Positions 23,896 to 34,843 of a stretch of DNA of 64,000 nucleotides are shown here, piece by piece. A model generated the notes under the pieces. That model did no database searches, was not told where the DNA came from, and saw only the letters and a list, made by a program, of their open reading frames with translations. The stretch is from Gnetum montanum (taxonomy: Eukaryota; Streptophyta; Gnetopsida; Gnetales; Gnetaceae). The DNA lies in assembly GCA_015680685.1 (NCBI GenBank), contig MNCI01034295.1:29951-93950 (forward strand), written 5' to 3'. Numbering within the stretch: the first letter of the stretch is position 1; the number at the start of each line of letters is the position of its first letter. Made by a program: the position numbers and the translations under genes.

Positions 23896-24091
23896 AAATG
23901 TGTTAAACAAAAATGTATAAAACAAAAAAGTGGAAAACAAAAATGTGTAAAACAAAAATGTGTAAAACAAAAATTTGTAAAAGAAAAATGTGTAAAAAAA
24001 ACGTGTAAAACAAAAACGTGTAAAACAAAAATGTGTAGAACAAAAATGTGTAAGACAAAAACTTATAAAACAAAAACGTGTAAAAAAAAAC
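23896..24091. repeat. Minisatellite of about 15-bp GTGTAAAACAAAAAT units
   Basis: About a dozen units with small changes (AACGTGTAAAACAAA, AATGTGTAGAACAAA and similar). It lies in the E2 3' noncoding region. E1 has a weaker equivalent at about 270-440. Confidence 0.85.
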
Positions 24092-24117
24092 TAAAAATAA
24101 CTAAGGGCCCCAAATGA

Positions 24118-25123
24118 TTAGCATAGGTGGCCATCCCCCCCATGACTGAATGGAAAGGGAGAGATCCGAAATAATAAGTGCCTATTTGAATTTCTTAGAA
24201 GTGTCCAACTTCTCCCAGTTGATGTTCTTAGATTAAGGGATGGAAGTTGGCGATGCTCATATTCCAAGGTGTTTATGCCTTCATTGTTGGCATGAGTTGT
24301 TCCCCTAGTTTGTTCCATGCATGTTGGTTTTCTCTTTCGACTAGCTGTCAGGGTGTCTACTACTTGTGTGGTTGCTACATACAGGCATCTTTGTCTCAAA
24401 GTTTCAAAGGCACATCTATTGCATGGAGGAGATGTGGTGCATTCCTCCATGTCATCACCCGATGAATCACTGTATGTGATGCATGGAACTTTCCTCTTCT
24501 CGATCTTTCCATAAATGTTTACCTTAGAGATTTCCAAGGAAAGATCACGAATTCTTAAGCATGCGTCTACTGTACTTAGCCATGCCTTTCCCATTATAAT
24601 TGGAAAGTCCCCTTCGTTGTTGTTGACTTCAATCACCAAGAAATCAGCTGGGTAGGACCAACCACACACAGTGGTAACGATGTCCTCCACCAATCCCAAG
24701 GGAATGGTGATGGACTAGTCAGCCAGCTCTAGTTGAATGTTGCTCTTCTTAAGTTAGGGCAGGTTTCAGGCTTGATACATCTCTTGTGAAATTAAGTTGA
24801 CTCCAGAACCTGATTCAAGAAGAGCCTTATGTGGTTCGTTCTCGAAGACTTGGAGGTAGATTAAGGGAATCCCAGGGTTAGATAATTTCCTGGGAAGGTG
24901 GCCTACCTTGATCCAGTTGGTTACGGTATGTGTTAACATAACCGTATGCGTTAAGCTCTGATTTTGGACTGAAGGAAGCCTCGAAGCCTTGTGTGTCGAA
25001 GGAGTGATCATAGACTCAACTGCTTGTTGTTGTGAGAGCTTGTCTAGGCTTTTGGTTCTGAAGAAAGGTCTTCTCTTTTTATGGCTGTCAGAACCAGTAG
25101 TGGGTTAAATGTTTACGGCTCTC
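24118..25123 (-). pseudogene. E2 protease, broken and fused to the element's 3' end
   Basis: Two minus-strand open stretches (25011-24766 and 24699-24118) cover a retroviral-type protease. The loop reads ALLESGSGVN where the catalytic aspartate of D-S-G is expected, so glutamate replaces it. The later IMGKAWLSTVDA is the ILGRPFL-like block. Stops separate the two parts. The last residues (SPFPFSHGGDGHLC) correspond to sequence that in E3 lies after integrase (about 46625-46660), so RT to integrase was lost by internal deletion. The first half sits in the left arm of the inverted duplication. Confidence 0.8.
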
Positions 25124-25689
25124 GTAGCATTCCGTGGCTACGGTTGAGTGGGGAGTTTCCCTTGCATTGTTGGAGCAGNGAGAGTCGTAAACATTTAACC
25201 CACTACTGGTTCTGACAGCCATAAAAAGAGAAGACCTTTCTTCAGAACCAAAAGCCTAGACAAGCTCTCACAACAACAAGCAGTTGAGTCTATGATCACT
25301 CCTTCGACACACAAGGCTTCGAGGCTTCCTTCAGTCCAAAATCAGAGCTTAACGCATACGGTTATGTTAACACATACCGTAACCAACTGGATCAAGGTAG
25401 GCCACCTTCCCAGGAAATTATCTAACCCTGGGATTCCCTTAATCTACCTCCAAGTCTTCGAGAACGAACCACATAAGGCTCTTCTTGAATCAGGTTCTGG
25501 AGTCAACTTAATTTCACAAGAGATGTATCAAGCCTGAAACCTGCCCTAACTTAAGAAGAGCAACATTCAACTAGAGCTGGCTGACTAGTCCATCACCATT
25601 CCCTTGGGATTGGTGGAGGACATCGTTACCACTGTGTGTGGTTGGTCCTACCCAGCTGATTTCTTGGTGATTGAAGTCAACAACAACGA
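24614..25689. repeat. Inverted duplication with 510-bp arms, bounded by Ns
   Basis: 24614-25123 and 25180-25689 are near-identical reverse complements with a 56-base spacer. Single Ns are at 25179 and 25690. The same 81-residue protease piece is encoded on the minus strand in the left arm and the plus strand in the right. The exact fit of the right arm between two Ns points to a misplaced contig. Confidence 0.95.
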
Positions 25690-25690
25690 N

Positions 25691-27590
25691 GGTATTATTG
25701 TCTCAGTGGTGGCATCCCCCATGATTGTGGGTATTGCCACTGCTAATGTTGTCTGATGGGTTGTGGTGGAGTTACACTTGGATAGTACGTCAACGGTTGG
25801 TGGAACTGTCTTGGGTTACCTTGGGGATAAGGTAACCTTCAGGGTGTCTGCTATCTGTTGAGTCTCGGGTTAAGTGCATACACCCCAGACTCTTGTAGAT
25901 GTGAGATGATTGGACAACATACCTTGGGATGGTCATATTGGTAGATCTCACATCCACCGTCATTATCTGTGTTTGAATCCAAAACCTCATCGGAGATAGT
26001 TATTTTCCCCTTACCCTTGTCATGTGCAGGGTTTGAATCTCTCCACGTTTTCTTGTCCTTGTCACTACATCGTTCCTCCTTAGACTCCTCTACAATCTTT
26101 AGGACAGTTTCAATTTTACTGTCTAGGAGCTCCATACTTCATCTACCTTAGCCGATACTTCCATTGTTAGTTTCTGAAGCAGCAAGGTTTTTCTGTTCAC
26201 CAACTCTTCGATTGTTGAATCATCCTCTTCATCACAAAATCTCACTCCCTTCTTTCGAAGAGAGGGATCATGGTTGTATTCTTCCGCACTTTCCCTTTTT
26301 CATAGCTCCCCTTCTTCTTTGGCTACTTGTTCCAACAATTGATGAATTTCATGGGATCTAAGTTCTAATAGTCCCTTGGGCATAAGTCCCAAGGGTTCTT
26401 CTAGTTTCATACCTTAGACGATCTACGATGTGGTGGATTTGATCTCGTTGTGTGTAACCATGGCCTGGGCAACGATGTAGCAATGCATAGTAGCGGCCCA
26501 TGGCAGCATCCAAGGGTTCATGAATACCTTGCTTTCATCCTTGGATTTGCTTACGCAAATTAGACACTCTGGAGTACATCTAATATTTATCGTTGAAGAG
26601 TTCTAACATCGTACTCCACCTCCTAATGGTTTTCAGTTCTAAGGACCGGTACCAACTCTCTGCTTCCTTAATGAGTGTTCTAGAAAACAACTTTAGTTTC
26701 TACCACTCATTTTCAATGTCTTGCAAGGCACAGGCATCGTGGAATGCCTGTAAATGATTTTTCGGATTAGTGTTATATCCCCCTTCAAAGCGTGGGATGT
26801 TATTCATGTCTAAGTGCTTAATCCAACTATCTTTTAAATGCCTTGTTGGTATTCTCACTGCCTCCATTATATTTAACATGCTCCGGGTGGCAAGTAGGGG
26901 TTCGTCATGATCATCTCTTTCATGACGTCTATGATGTCTACGTTGTTCCCTACTTTTCCTTCGTTCATGCCCTTGTCCTCTCTCTCGACTTTCTCGTTGA
27001 GGTCTCTCATTTTGCCTACCTCTATCGTCACTATTATGCTCTCGATGGCTGCGTCCTGATGTGGAAGGAGAGGGTGAATGATGTGGAGAAGGAAAAGTAG
27101 AAGGAGAACCATCGCCATGACGATGTTTCTTACCTTCTCTTCTATGGCTTCGGCCCCAATCGTGATGACGATTAGCATGCCTATCCTTGTCATGTGTTGT
27201 TGTTCCCTCAGTGAACAGTTGGTGTTCACGGGGATCAGAACTAGGGTTGTGTATCGTGGAGCGTAGGTTCTGATACCCCACCTCCTCACTATCATTAGGA
27301 GGGGGAACATCTTTTGATAGAGAACTAGTTATAAGTGGTTCACCATCGCCAATTTCACTTAGGATGTGCGGGACCTCTTTGCCCTTCAACAGTGTATGTT
27401 GGCTCTCCTGCCTTGATTCCCTCATACGTTGTAAAGCTATGGGATGGTAATCCCTTATGTTAAAATGACCTATAACGTATTTAGCATAGAGCTGAGTCAT
27501 GCCAATCTGTGCCAGAGCACAGAGGAGCATGTTGGGGACTGCACGATCCAGAGGTAACACTATGTTACCTTGCAAGTTTCTCCAGAACAT
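25691..27590 (-). pseudogene. E2 gag
   Basis: The longest open part (27590-26700, 296 residues) starts near MFWRNLQGNIVLPLD and ends with MNNIPRFEGG and HLQAFHDACAL. Residues about 125-235 are very rich in Arg, His, Ser, Glu and Asp with RS/RE/RH runs, a likely disordered RNA-binding tract. After stops and frameshifts the frame continues to 25690 with IETVLKIVEESKEERC and SGVYALNPRLNRQ. The capsid-like part resembles E3 gag (37475-38838 and 41930-42600) and E1. It is not functional as it stands. Confidence 0.8.
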
Positions 27591-27891
27591 CTATTCATCT
27601 TGATAGAAAATAAAAGTAAAATTAGGTATATACTCATCGGGATGTTTATATTCCACCCTATATTGTTGAGGAACTAGCGGCTTTAGGTTATGTGTTTTTG
27701 ATTGTCAACTGTTCTTTGTATTATCCCTAGGTGGTGTATTGCTCTTATGAGAAGAAGAAGAAGACATGGTGTCTTATCGGTGTGCTATTTAACCGTTATA
27801 TAAATTTTTTGTATGATTAACCCTAAGATTCGTTTAAGCTCCCAACGATGTGAGTGATTTCCTATGTTCTACTTAGCGCACAAACACTTAG

Positions 27892-27910
27892 TCCCCGACA
27901 ACGACGCCAA
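27892..27910 (-). other. E2 primer-binding site (tRNA-Asp type)
   Basis: The minus strand reads TTGGCGTCGTTGTCGGGGA directly after the LTR. This is close to the tRNA-Asp-type PBS described for Athila-lineage elements. It fixes the orientation of E2. Confidence 0.75.
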
Positions 27911-28703
27911 TGATGAGTGGTGAGGTACCCCTACACTCAACCATACGAATATGAGCGTAACACACGCGATCTAGTCGAACTCCGTAGACTAAGTGCCTAC
28001 ATGCCTTATGGAACACTTAAGGTTAATTATTTATTTTCTTCCCAGACTTACTTGTATTTGTCATGGTGTATGGTTAAGTAAGTCCGAGGGATATGATTTT
28101 ATGTCTTTTTCGGTTTATCTCCTATGCTATTGAGGTGAAGGGTTGAAGAGACTAATTACTATTTTAACTAACTAACTAAGTCTAAATTAACCTAGCGTTT
28201 GCATCCGTTCCCACTTACCGTTCACACCCTGAACCAATGCAACCATGGTTACCAAATGCTAGTCGTTGCTGGGATCACCACACGTAACGCACGTGCTCGA
28301 TGCAGTCGTACTGAGGCACTTAACTAGGAGAGAAGGATTGAGAGAGATTTAATTTCTAATAATGCATTTAAATGGAAAGCAACAAATAACAGTAAATAAA
28401 GTCCTAATTAGCCTATTCCATGCACTGCAAGGTTTATCCAAGAAGTTTGTCTTTATTGCCGTACACAAACTTGTGTTCAGGTACAATATCTGCTCGAATA
28501 AGGATCCGTTCACTTTGGAGTTCCTACTATGGGCACATGGAAAATATCCTATCTCTGGAGGGATCAAACTGCTAGAGTTTCACTATGGTCTAAGCCTAGG
28601 ATGGAAAACAAGGGAGAGCCACCTCTTATTTATAGACTTTGTGGTGCACCGCGATATCGCGTGGGATGCAATATCGCGGCCCATGCGATATCGTGTCCCA
28701 TCA
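27911..28703 (-). repeat. E2 5' LTR (793 bp)
   Basis: Matches 21236-22046 with small differences, including loss of about 18 bp among the GATATCGC motifs near the end. Followed by the TSD CATGT. Confidence 0.9.
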
Positions 28704-28708
28704 CATGT

Positions 28709-29179
28709 CTTTGAAGAGCTACATAAAAGTTACTAAGAAAGTATCCTTGTCCATCCTATCTTTTCTAGAAACTCTTTTATTTAATTATTATTATTTAGCT
28801 ACAAATACTCCATTGTATGTAAACATTTGAATGCATATAGTACAATGCAATTCTTTTATATTTATAAAGTAGATAATCACATAACATTCTTTTAAAAAGC
28901 AAGAATAACTAATAATTTCAAAAGATAAAATGTGACATTTTAGTGTTAAAACTCCAATATTCAAGCCCACATATTTTGACTTTGTTGTCTTCCCATCTCA
29001 TTAACTAAAAACATAGATATTTCAAGTTGTTTAGTAGTCATAAAAACATGGGTTGCCTTTTGTGTTACCTTTTACTTAGGTTGCTAGGTTTGAAACCATT
29101 AAGATGATGATTTTAGCTATTGCCCACTTAAATATGAAATTTTTTTACATGGTTGTTAATTCAACCTTCTTAAAATAGC
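28709..29179. other. Stretch without recognised genes
   Basis: AT-rich sequence between E2 and the copia remnant. It may be a decayed upstream part of that copia element, but no motif supports this. Confidence 0.4.
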
Positions 29180-30376
29180 ACACCTAAAGAGAAGCTCTAC
29201 ATTTTCCAACCTAAAGGATTTAAAGTTCAAGGACATGAACATAGGGTTTGCATATTACACAAATCCCTTTATGATCTCAAGTAAGCGCTAAGAGCTTGGT
29301 TTTATCGAATCAATCATTTCTTTGTCAACAATGGCTACAAGCTTAATACGTTTGAGCTTAATTTATATTTCAAGCATGTACATGTTGATGTAATCATGAT
29401 TTTCCTTTATGTTGATGATTTAGTCTTCTTATCAAGTTTTAAAAATTTGATTTTAGACTTTAGGAATGACATGAAAAATCAATTTAAGATGAAGGAACTT
29501 AGAGTCGTAAAATATTTCTTAGACATAGAAGTAGATCAAGAAGAAGGATGCATCAAGATGTATCAATGTAAATTTGTTGAAGCCAAAGTTGAAAAATATG
29601 GCAACAAGGATGAAAGAAAGACATCCACTTCTCTTTCTCCTTATTGTAAACTCAAAAGAAAAGAAGATAGTTTACTTGTTGAGGCATCTCTTTATAGAGG
29701 CATGATTGGGTCCTTGAGATTCATCTATTACTCAAGGCCTAATCTAGAGTTTTCACCCTCCTACTAATTTGGATTCATGCAAGAACCAAGGCAAGTCCAC
29801 ATGAATGCCTTAAGACTTCTGTTTAGGTATGTCAACATCATCCTTGACTACTCCATCAAATTTGTGAAGGGTAATGGAAACTTTCATGCCTATAGTAATG
29901 CTGATTGGGCAACTGATGAAGAAAAAAGGAAATCTAAAAGTCATAATATAATCTTTAATAGGAACAATTCTATCTATTGGAAAAGTAAAAAGTAACCATC
30001 AGTTACACTTTTCTTGGGAAGTAAAATTCATGGCTATGGTTGATTGCATTCCACACTTTCTTTGGTTGAAGAATGTAATGACTCAATGCGGCTTCCATGT
30101 CACTTTATCCATTGAGATTTTCATAGACATCATAAGAGTAATTCAACTCTTTAAGGATCATGTTATGCATAAAAGATCCATGCATATAGATATCAGGTAT
30201 TACTTCATCAAGGTTGAAATGATGGAGGGCAACATCTTGCCTAAACACAACTCCATTCAAGATCAAATTTTTGATGTATTCATCAAGTCTCTTCAAAGTT
30301 TCATAGTTAGCTGCTTGTTAAAGACCATTGTCATGATTAAAGAAGAAGACCACTCTACACATTGCATCCTAAAAGA
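29180..30376 (+). pseudogene. Ty1/copia reverse transcriptase and RNase H, 3' half, broken
   Basis: Starts at QPKGFKVQGHEHRVC and ILHKSLYDLK, the classic copia RT block. The catalytic YVDD lies in MIFLYVDDLVF (about 29396-29430). LVEASLYRGMIGSLRFI and SNADWATDEEKRKS are the RT end and RNase H start. RNase H continues in shifted frames to about 30370. It would copy element RNA to DNA. At least two stops (after 29767 and 29995) and frame changes disable it. gag, protease and integrase are missing upstream. Confidence 0.85.
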
Positions 30377-31130
30377 GGGATTATTAGAAATTGTGTAGGC
30401 TACATTGTGAAAAATCTCATATGTTGGTTGGTTCATGTCTATATTGAAAGATTGTGTATCATGTTGGTCCATGTGGTCTACATTGTTTGGTGTTTTTTGT
30501 TAAAAATAAACATTAGAAAATAATATGCACATCCATGTGCATGTCCACAAAGTAGTGGATTAGTGGAGTCTTTACTTCTTTGTTGAGTTTTCATGCATGT
30601 ATAAAAGATTCTCTTTGTTGGTTAAATAAATTTAAATGCTTAGAAGTTAGAAGATGGGAAAGAGCTCATTGATGAGCCTTATTGGTAAGTGAGCTAGTGG
30701 ATATTCATGGCCAACCTCCTTTCACTTGTATAAATCGTGTTACATTTGCTACTAGAAAGTCAAAGAGAAACATCCTTATTCTACAATTTTTTTACATCCT
30801 TATTCTACAATTTTTTTATATTTATTTCAATTCATGGAAAACATCCATGAGGCAAGGCAAAAGAATTTTATTTAGGGTGATCTTATGAGTAGAAGGCTTT
30901 CCTCACTCTTTGCTATTGCACATTACAAGCTCACACTCTGCTTGTATTGATAGCACAATCTTTCTTGATTTTCCGATGCGTAACTTTAGTAATGCCTAGA
31001 TTACAATTAAAAGAGAGTGCCAATTATATCTAGTGCTTAATTTTAATAATGCTTAGATTATATGTAGAAGAGAGTACAAGTTACATTCAGTTAAATAGTT
31101 ACTCACTTTTATGTTTACCTGTTTCCCAAA
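30366..31130 (+). repeat. Probable copia PPT and 3' LTR
   Basis: The purine run AAAAGAGGGATTATTAG lies at the end of RNase H, as in copia elements. Beyond it are TATAAAAG (30599) and two copies of a 57-bp unit starting AATGC(C/T)TAGATTA (30991 and 31048). No paired LTR is visible, so the right boundary is a guess. Confidence 0.4.
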
Positions 31131-31134
31131 ACAA

Positions 31135-33498
31135 AAAAAAAACAAAGGAAACATAAGAAAAAGAAAACACACAAGATAATTTTCCTGTTTGTTTGCAGGT
31201 TTTTGCAGGTTTTAGAGATTTTACCTGTATGTATTTTATGTTTGTTTCTGCAGCTTTCTTTATCTTTTAAAACGTTCAAAAATCTTTGAAACCTGTCAGT
31301 TGTACACTATTACTAAATAGGGTATATAAGTGGACCTGCATAAAATTATTGATATTTATTATTTTTACTACGATGTTTATAGTATTAACGGAAACACAAA
31401 TGATGCGTAACGGTACTAAAAAGCCTTGAAATATAAGCTAGTTTACGGTATAAAATTGTAAAAATACTTAAACTTTTCTTACAAAATCGTCAATCAAAAA
31501 ATGCTTGGCAGGCAAATGTAAACCCAAATTCCAAGCCTGCCGGCCTGGGACCCGAACCGTTACGCCAGAAGTTAGATGTCACCGATCAAATGTGCCCAAA
31601 GTTGAGTGGACGGCACAACATTGAAATCTTATATTAACGGTAATTAGTGCGCCGATTTACTTAACCACGTCACTTTGCGTGGAAAAGTCTTGACGTAACG
31701 GCTAACATTTACGGAAATGTGCAACGCTTAAGCTCCAAATTTAAAAGAATTTGCCATTTATATTCCTCTGATCAATAGATTTGGACAAACTACATATCAA
31801 TTTAGCTTGTCTCCGTATTGGTTTCATTTTCGTAGCTTTAAATTTCGTTAAATGAAAAATCAAATTCGATTAAAAGTCAAGTTCCATTAATTAAAATACA
31901 TCTGGCCGCCACCCAACTTTGAATGCTGTTGTTCGCCCTCCTATTATTTATCGATTTCTCTATGACTGTAATAAAATAGCAGAATTAATGTTACGGAAAA
32001 ACAAAATTGATTTGGGAAGAAACGAGATTGGTATTCAATTTAAGCAAGTTGACATGGGCAAAAGCAAAAATGTTATTTATATCCAACGACAGCAACACAA
32101 TCGAACAGAATTACACAATATTGGTAACGTGCATCACATCCGTAACGTGGCATTTTAGATGCAGGAAAAGTGCAGCCTAACCATGCTGCACACTTGTCAA
32201 TTGCGGCAAGCTAACTTAAAATTGATCTGCAGGTGTACAAAAAATTTATGCTTTCAAGCATGGAAACTTAAAATAGAATTAAATCAGATGGGTAAAAACT
32301 ATATGGCTTGATGCATGGAAACTTAAGACAAAATTAAAATGAGTGGTTGAAAATGGTTTAAGCATGGAAACTTCAAATAGAATTAAATCCGATGGCCAGG
32401 TGAAGTAGAAAAAATTTATGGTTTCGAGCATGGGGACTTAAAACAAAATTAACATGAGTGGTTGAAAAAATTGTAAAAGAAAAGGCAAAACCAATAAATC
32501 TCAAAGAAAATGAAAATTTTGATATTGGAAAAATTATCCAACGGAACTTGAATTCAGGATTTTTCTCTTCGTTAGCAGCGATTGACCTATTTTATTAGGA
32601 TAATTTAAGGCTTTAAATAATATTTACATGATATAGGTGCTTCCACCATGACTCGAGTAACTGCAAAGACACGTCACAAGAGATTGTATACGATTTGATT
32701 TGCTGGATACGAACGGATAGATGGATTGGATGCTGACCACGCAGCTTTATAAGCTTAAAGAATAATAATAATAATAATAGTGCAGTCTAAATCACATGGG
32801 CTTTTGTGCTCCCGTTAACGCGGGGTACCATGTCAGTGGTTACCGAAAGCTTCTCATTTAAATGGTCGATGTACCTAAGTCTATCAAAGTCTTACGATTG
32901 GAGAAAATAATTTCTTAGGATCATTTATGGCAGTGTTTAGGTTCAAACCTAATGAATGAGGGTGTCGGACCTCAAAAAGGGAGTGTTATTAATAGAAAAG
33001 GAATTCAACATCAATTCATATAGAGTAGATATACAAGAAAAAGAAAAAAAAGGTAGGGATGTTTTGCAGAAAAGGACCTTGCAAACAACCCATCACAAAG
33101 AGGAAGAACACAATTTAGACATCTATCTTTCACCAAGGATCAATTGTAAACGGCAGTAGAAGAAAAGTGAAGGAAGGCTGGATGGAGCATATAACAACCA
33201 AAATTATAACGAGGAGAAGCTCCTGTGCAGCCATTCCCGATCAAGAAGGTTGCTTGGACTTAGGTCTATCCCAAAGCTGTAAAAGATGAATCAGCTAATT
33301 AATATCCAACTTGATCTTTGAACCTTAAAATATGATTTGGAAATGGATGAGCAAAAAGTTTTTCTTTTCCTGATCGTGGTGACTTGCAAACTAGATCCTT
33401 CCTTAAAGTCATTTCATAAGTTCTTTTCCCACCATCGTCTCTAAATTAAACCCACGTCTTATCAGTTTAAAAAGGATAAAAACCACTCAACCTTCCAA
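31135..33498. other. Region upstream of the TAXI-like gene
   Basis: No reading frame looks coding. The sequence is less repetitive than the rest of the window. It holds the 32258-32470 tandem repeat, (AAT)n at 32760-32779 and a few motifs containing ACGT (for example CCACGTC near 31663). It is probably mostly host promoter-proximal DNA. Confidence 0.5.
32258..32470. repeat. Four-unit alternating tandem repeat
   Basis: Units start GCATGG(A/G)(A/G)ACTTA-like at 32258, 32313, 32362 and 32428. Units 1 and 3 share AATAGAATTAAATC and GATGG. Units 2 and 4 share AAATTAA and ATGAGTGGTTGAAAA. This gives an ABAB order of about 105-115 bp. Confidence 0.75.
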
Positions 33499-33504
33499 TA
33501 TAAA
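33499..33504 (+). promoter_or_regulatory. Putative TATA box of the TAXI-like gene
   Basis: TATAAA within CCAATATAAACC lies 112 bp before the ATG at 33611. That would place the start of transcription near 33530 and give a 5' UTR of about 80 nt. Confidence 0.55.
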
Positions 33505-33510
33505 CCTAGT

Positions 33511-33540
33511 GGAGCAGCAGCTGCTGCTGCAGCAGCACCA
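33511..33540 (+). other. CAG/CTG palindromic run near the transcription start
   Basis: GCAGCAGCTGCTGCTGC followed by AGCAGCACC: a short trinucleotide repeat that turns from CAG to CTG and back, so it can fold on itself. It lies at or just after the expected start of the transcript. Confidence 0.7.
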
Positions 33541-33610
33541 GTGAACCTCAAACGACCAAAAATTTTCCAACATTCCTTGTTCTAACAGTTTTCAATTGCG
33601 GAAGACAACC

Positions 33611-34843
33611 ATGCGGTCAGCAGCGGCTGCGATGCCTGTCCTACTCCTCTGGATGTGCGCCAGCGGATTCAGCGTACACGCGCTGCACCTGGCGTACGCG
33701 CCGGTGACCGCGGACACAGCAACGGGGCAGCAGCACCACCTGATGCAGCTGAATCTGCAGGGGCGTACCCAAAAACTGGCATTGGATCTGTCGGCGGACC
33801 TTCTCTGGACCGACTGTCGCAGTTTCCCGGCGTCGCCCTCTTTCACAACGGCGAGGTGCCACACGCCATTTTGCACAGCGTCGGGATCCAAGCTTTTCGG
33901 GTGCGGTACCTGCCGCTACGTGCCCGCCACCGCGGCCTGCAAAAACGATACGTGCAGGCAAACCATCTCTGACCCCATGAGCGGCGCCCAGAGCTGGGAC
34001 GCCGCGCTGGCCCTGGACACGCTCGCATTCCGGAACGCGGAGCTCCCGCAGTTTGCGCTGGCCTGCGCTCCCACGTCTGCGCTGCAGGGTCTGCCGGCCG
34101 GCGCCACCGGCGTCGCCGGCCTCAACTGGTCGCCGCTGGCGATGCCGCTGCAGGCGGCCGTCGCGCTCGAGGTCGACCGCAAATTCGGGCTCTGCCTCGG
34201 CTCCGGCGGCCGCACCGGCCTCGCATTCTTCGGCGGACCGCCGGGGGTGCCGGGCGCCCGCGGCAACTTCTCGTTCCTGGCCACGCCCATGTACCCCCGC
34301 CAGTACTTTGTCAGGGCCTCCGCCATCGCCGTGAACGGCCGGGCCGTCGACCTCAGCCCCGGCCCCGCCCCGGCTCTGACGGTTAACATGGCAGGCTCCG
34401 GCGGCACCGTGTTCAGCGCCATGGCGCCCTACGGTCGCATGGTGCCGCCGCTGTACGCCGCCGTGACGGAGGCTTTTGCCCGGGAAGCAGCGCACATGGG
34501 TCTCCGCCGAGCGCCGCCTGCGGGTCCGCTGGACGTGTGCTTCGAGGCCGCCCCGGATGTGCCCGTCATCGATCTGGTTTTGGATAACGAGTTCGTGGTT
34601 TGGCACATTGGCGCTGCCAATTCTATGGTGAAGGTGTCGGACGGCGTCATGTGCTTGGCGTTCGTGGAAGCTGACAAGTTCGCCCAGGAAACGCTGGTGC
34701 TGGGTGCACAGCAGCTGCTTGATAACTTGGTCGTCTTCGATTTGGTGGAGTTTCGGTTTCTCTTCACCAACAACCTGCGCCACTTCAATACCTCCTGCGC
34801 CCAGATTTACTCCACCGTTTCCTCCGCTGGCGCCACCTTGTAA
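33611..34843 (+). CDS. TAXI/EDGP-like protein (pepsin-fold, catalytically dead), intronless
   Basis: A 410-aa secreted protein of peptidase family A1, like wheat xylanase inhibitor TAXI-I, carrot EDGP and basic 7S globulin. Residues 1-24 form a signal peptide ending SVHA, so it should act in the apoplast. The first active-site loop reads LALDLSADLLW (D59-L-S, not D-T/S-G), and the second-site region GSGGTVFS (263-270) has no aspartate, so it should bind, not cut. Mature cysteines number twelve (69, 83, 88, 98, 101, 110, 115, 152, 195, 310, 348, 396), as in the six-disulfide relatives. The C-terminal LGAQQLLDNLVVFDL (364-378) is a family hallmark. Likely N-glycosylation at N112, N219 and N393. 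Length is typical. I chose ATG 33611 because upstream in-frame sequence has no earlier ATG. GC is far higher than the surroundings. Target enzyme unknown; xylanase or another glycosidase inhibitor is inference. Confidence 0.93.
   Translation: MRSAAAAMPVLLLWMCASGFSVHALHLAYAPVTADTATGQQHHLMQLNLQGRTQKLALDLSADLLWTDCRSFPASPSFTTARCHTPFCTASGSKLFGCGTCRYVPATAACKNDTCRQTISDPMSGAQSWDAALALDTLAFRNAELPQFALACAPTSALQGLPAGATGVAGLNWSPLAMPLQAAVALEVDRKFGLCLGSGGRTGLAFFGGPPGVPGARGNFSFLATPMYPRQYFVRASAIAVNGRAVDLSPGPAPALTVNMAGSGGTVFSAMAPYGRMVPPLYAAVTEAFAREAAHMGLRRAPPAGPLDVCFEAAPDVPVIDLVLDNEFVVWHIGAANSMVKVSDGVMCLAFVEADKFAQETLVLGAQQLLDNLVVFDLVEFRFLFTNNLRHFNTSCAQIYSTVSSAGATL

Larger units (their letters stand above)
22061..24117 (-). 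other. E2 3' noncoding internal region
   Basis: No convincing gene on either strand. It holds a (CA)19 microsatellite and a minisatellite, listed separately. The part 23510-23760 resembles E1 1-240 and E3 46850-47169, so it is a conserved untranslated part of this family. Confidence 0.6.
21236..28703 (-). mobile_element. E2: complete-structure Athila-like element coding gag-protease only
   Basis: LTRs are 21236-22046 and 27911-28703, each TGATGAG to CCCATCA on the plus strand. The 5-bp TSD CATGT is at 21231-21235 and 28704-28708. The PBS lies at 27892-27910 and the PPT at 22047-22060, both on the minus strand. The interior holds gag (25690-27590) and protease (24118-25123), then passes directly to the 3' noncoding part. 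RT, RNase H and integrase are absent. A 510-bp inverted duplication inside it is probably an assembly fault. Confidence 0.9.

Noticed and set aside
25292-25537. A plus-strand protease gene in E2
   Set aside because: It is identical to the minus-strand protease piece at 24766-25011 and lies in the inverted arm between Ns, so it is an assembly duplicate.
31540-31570. A tRNA-like T-arm (minus strand GGTTCGGGTCCC)
   Set aside because: No acceptor stem, anticodon arm or A box could be built around it.
33596-33610. Earlier start of the TAXI-like gene at a TTG (33596)
   Set aside because: Nuclear plant genes start at ATG. The ATG at 33611 gives a normal signal peptide.
33641-34783. A 380-residue open frame on the minus strand across the TAXI-like gene
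   Set aside because: It is the antisense of a GC-rich coding region, where stops are rare by composition. Its product has no recognisable domain, and the plus strand has signal peptide, cysteines and family motifs.
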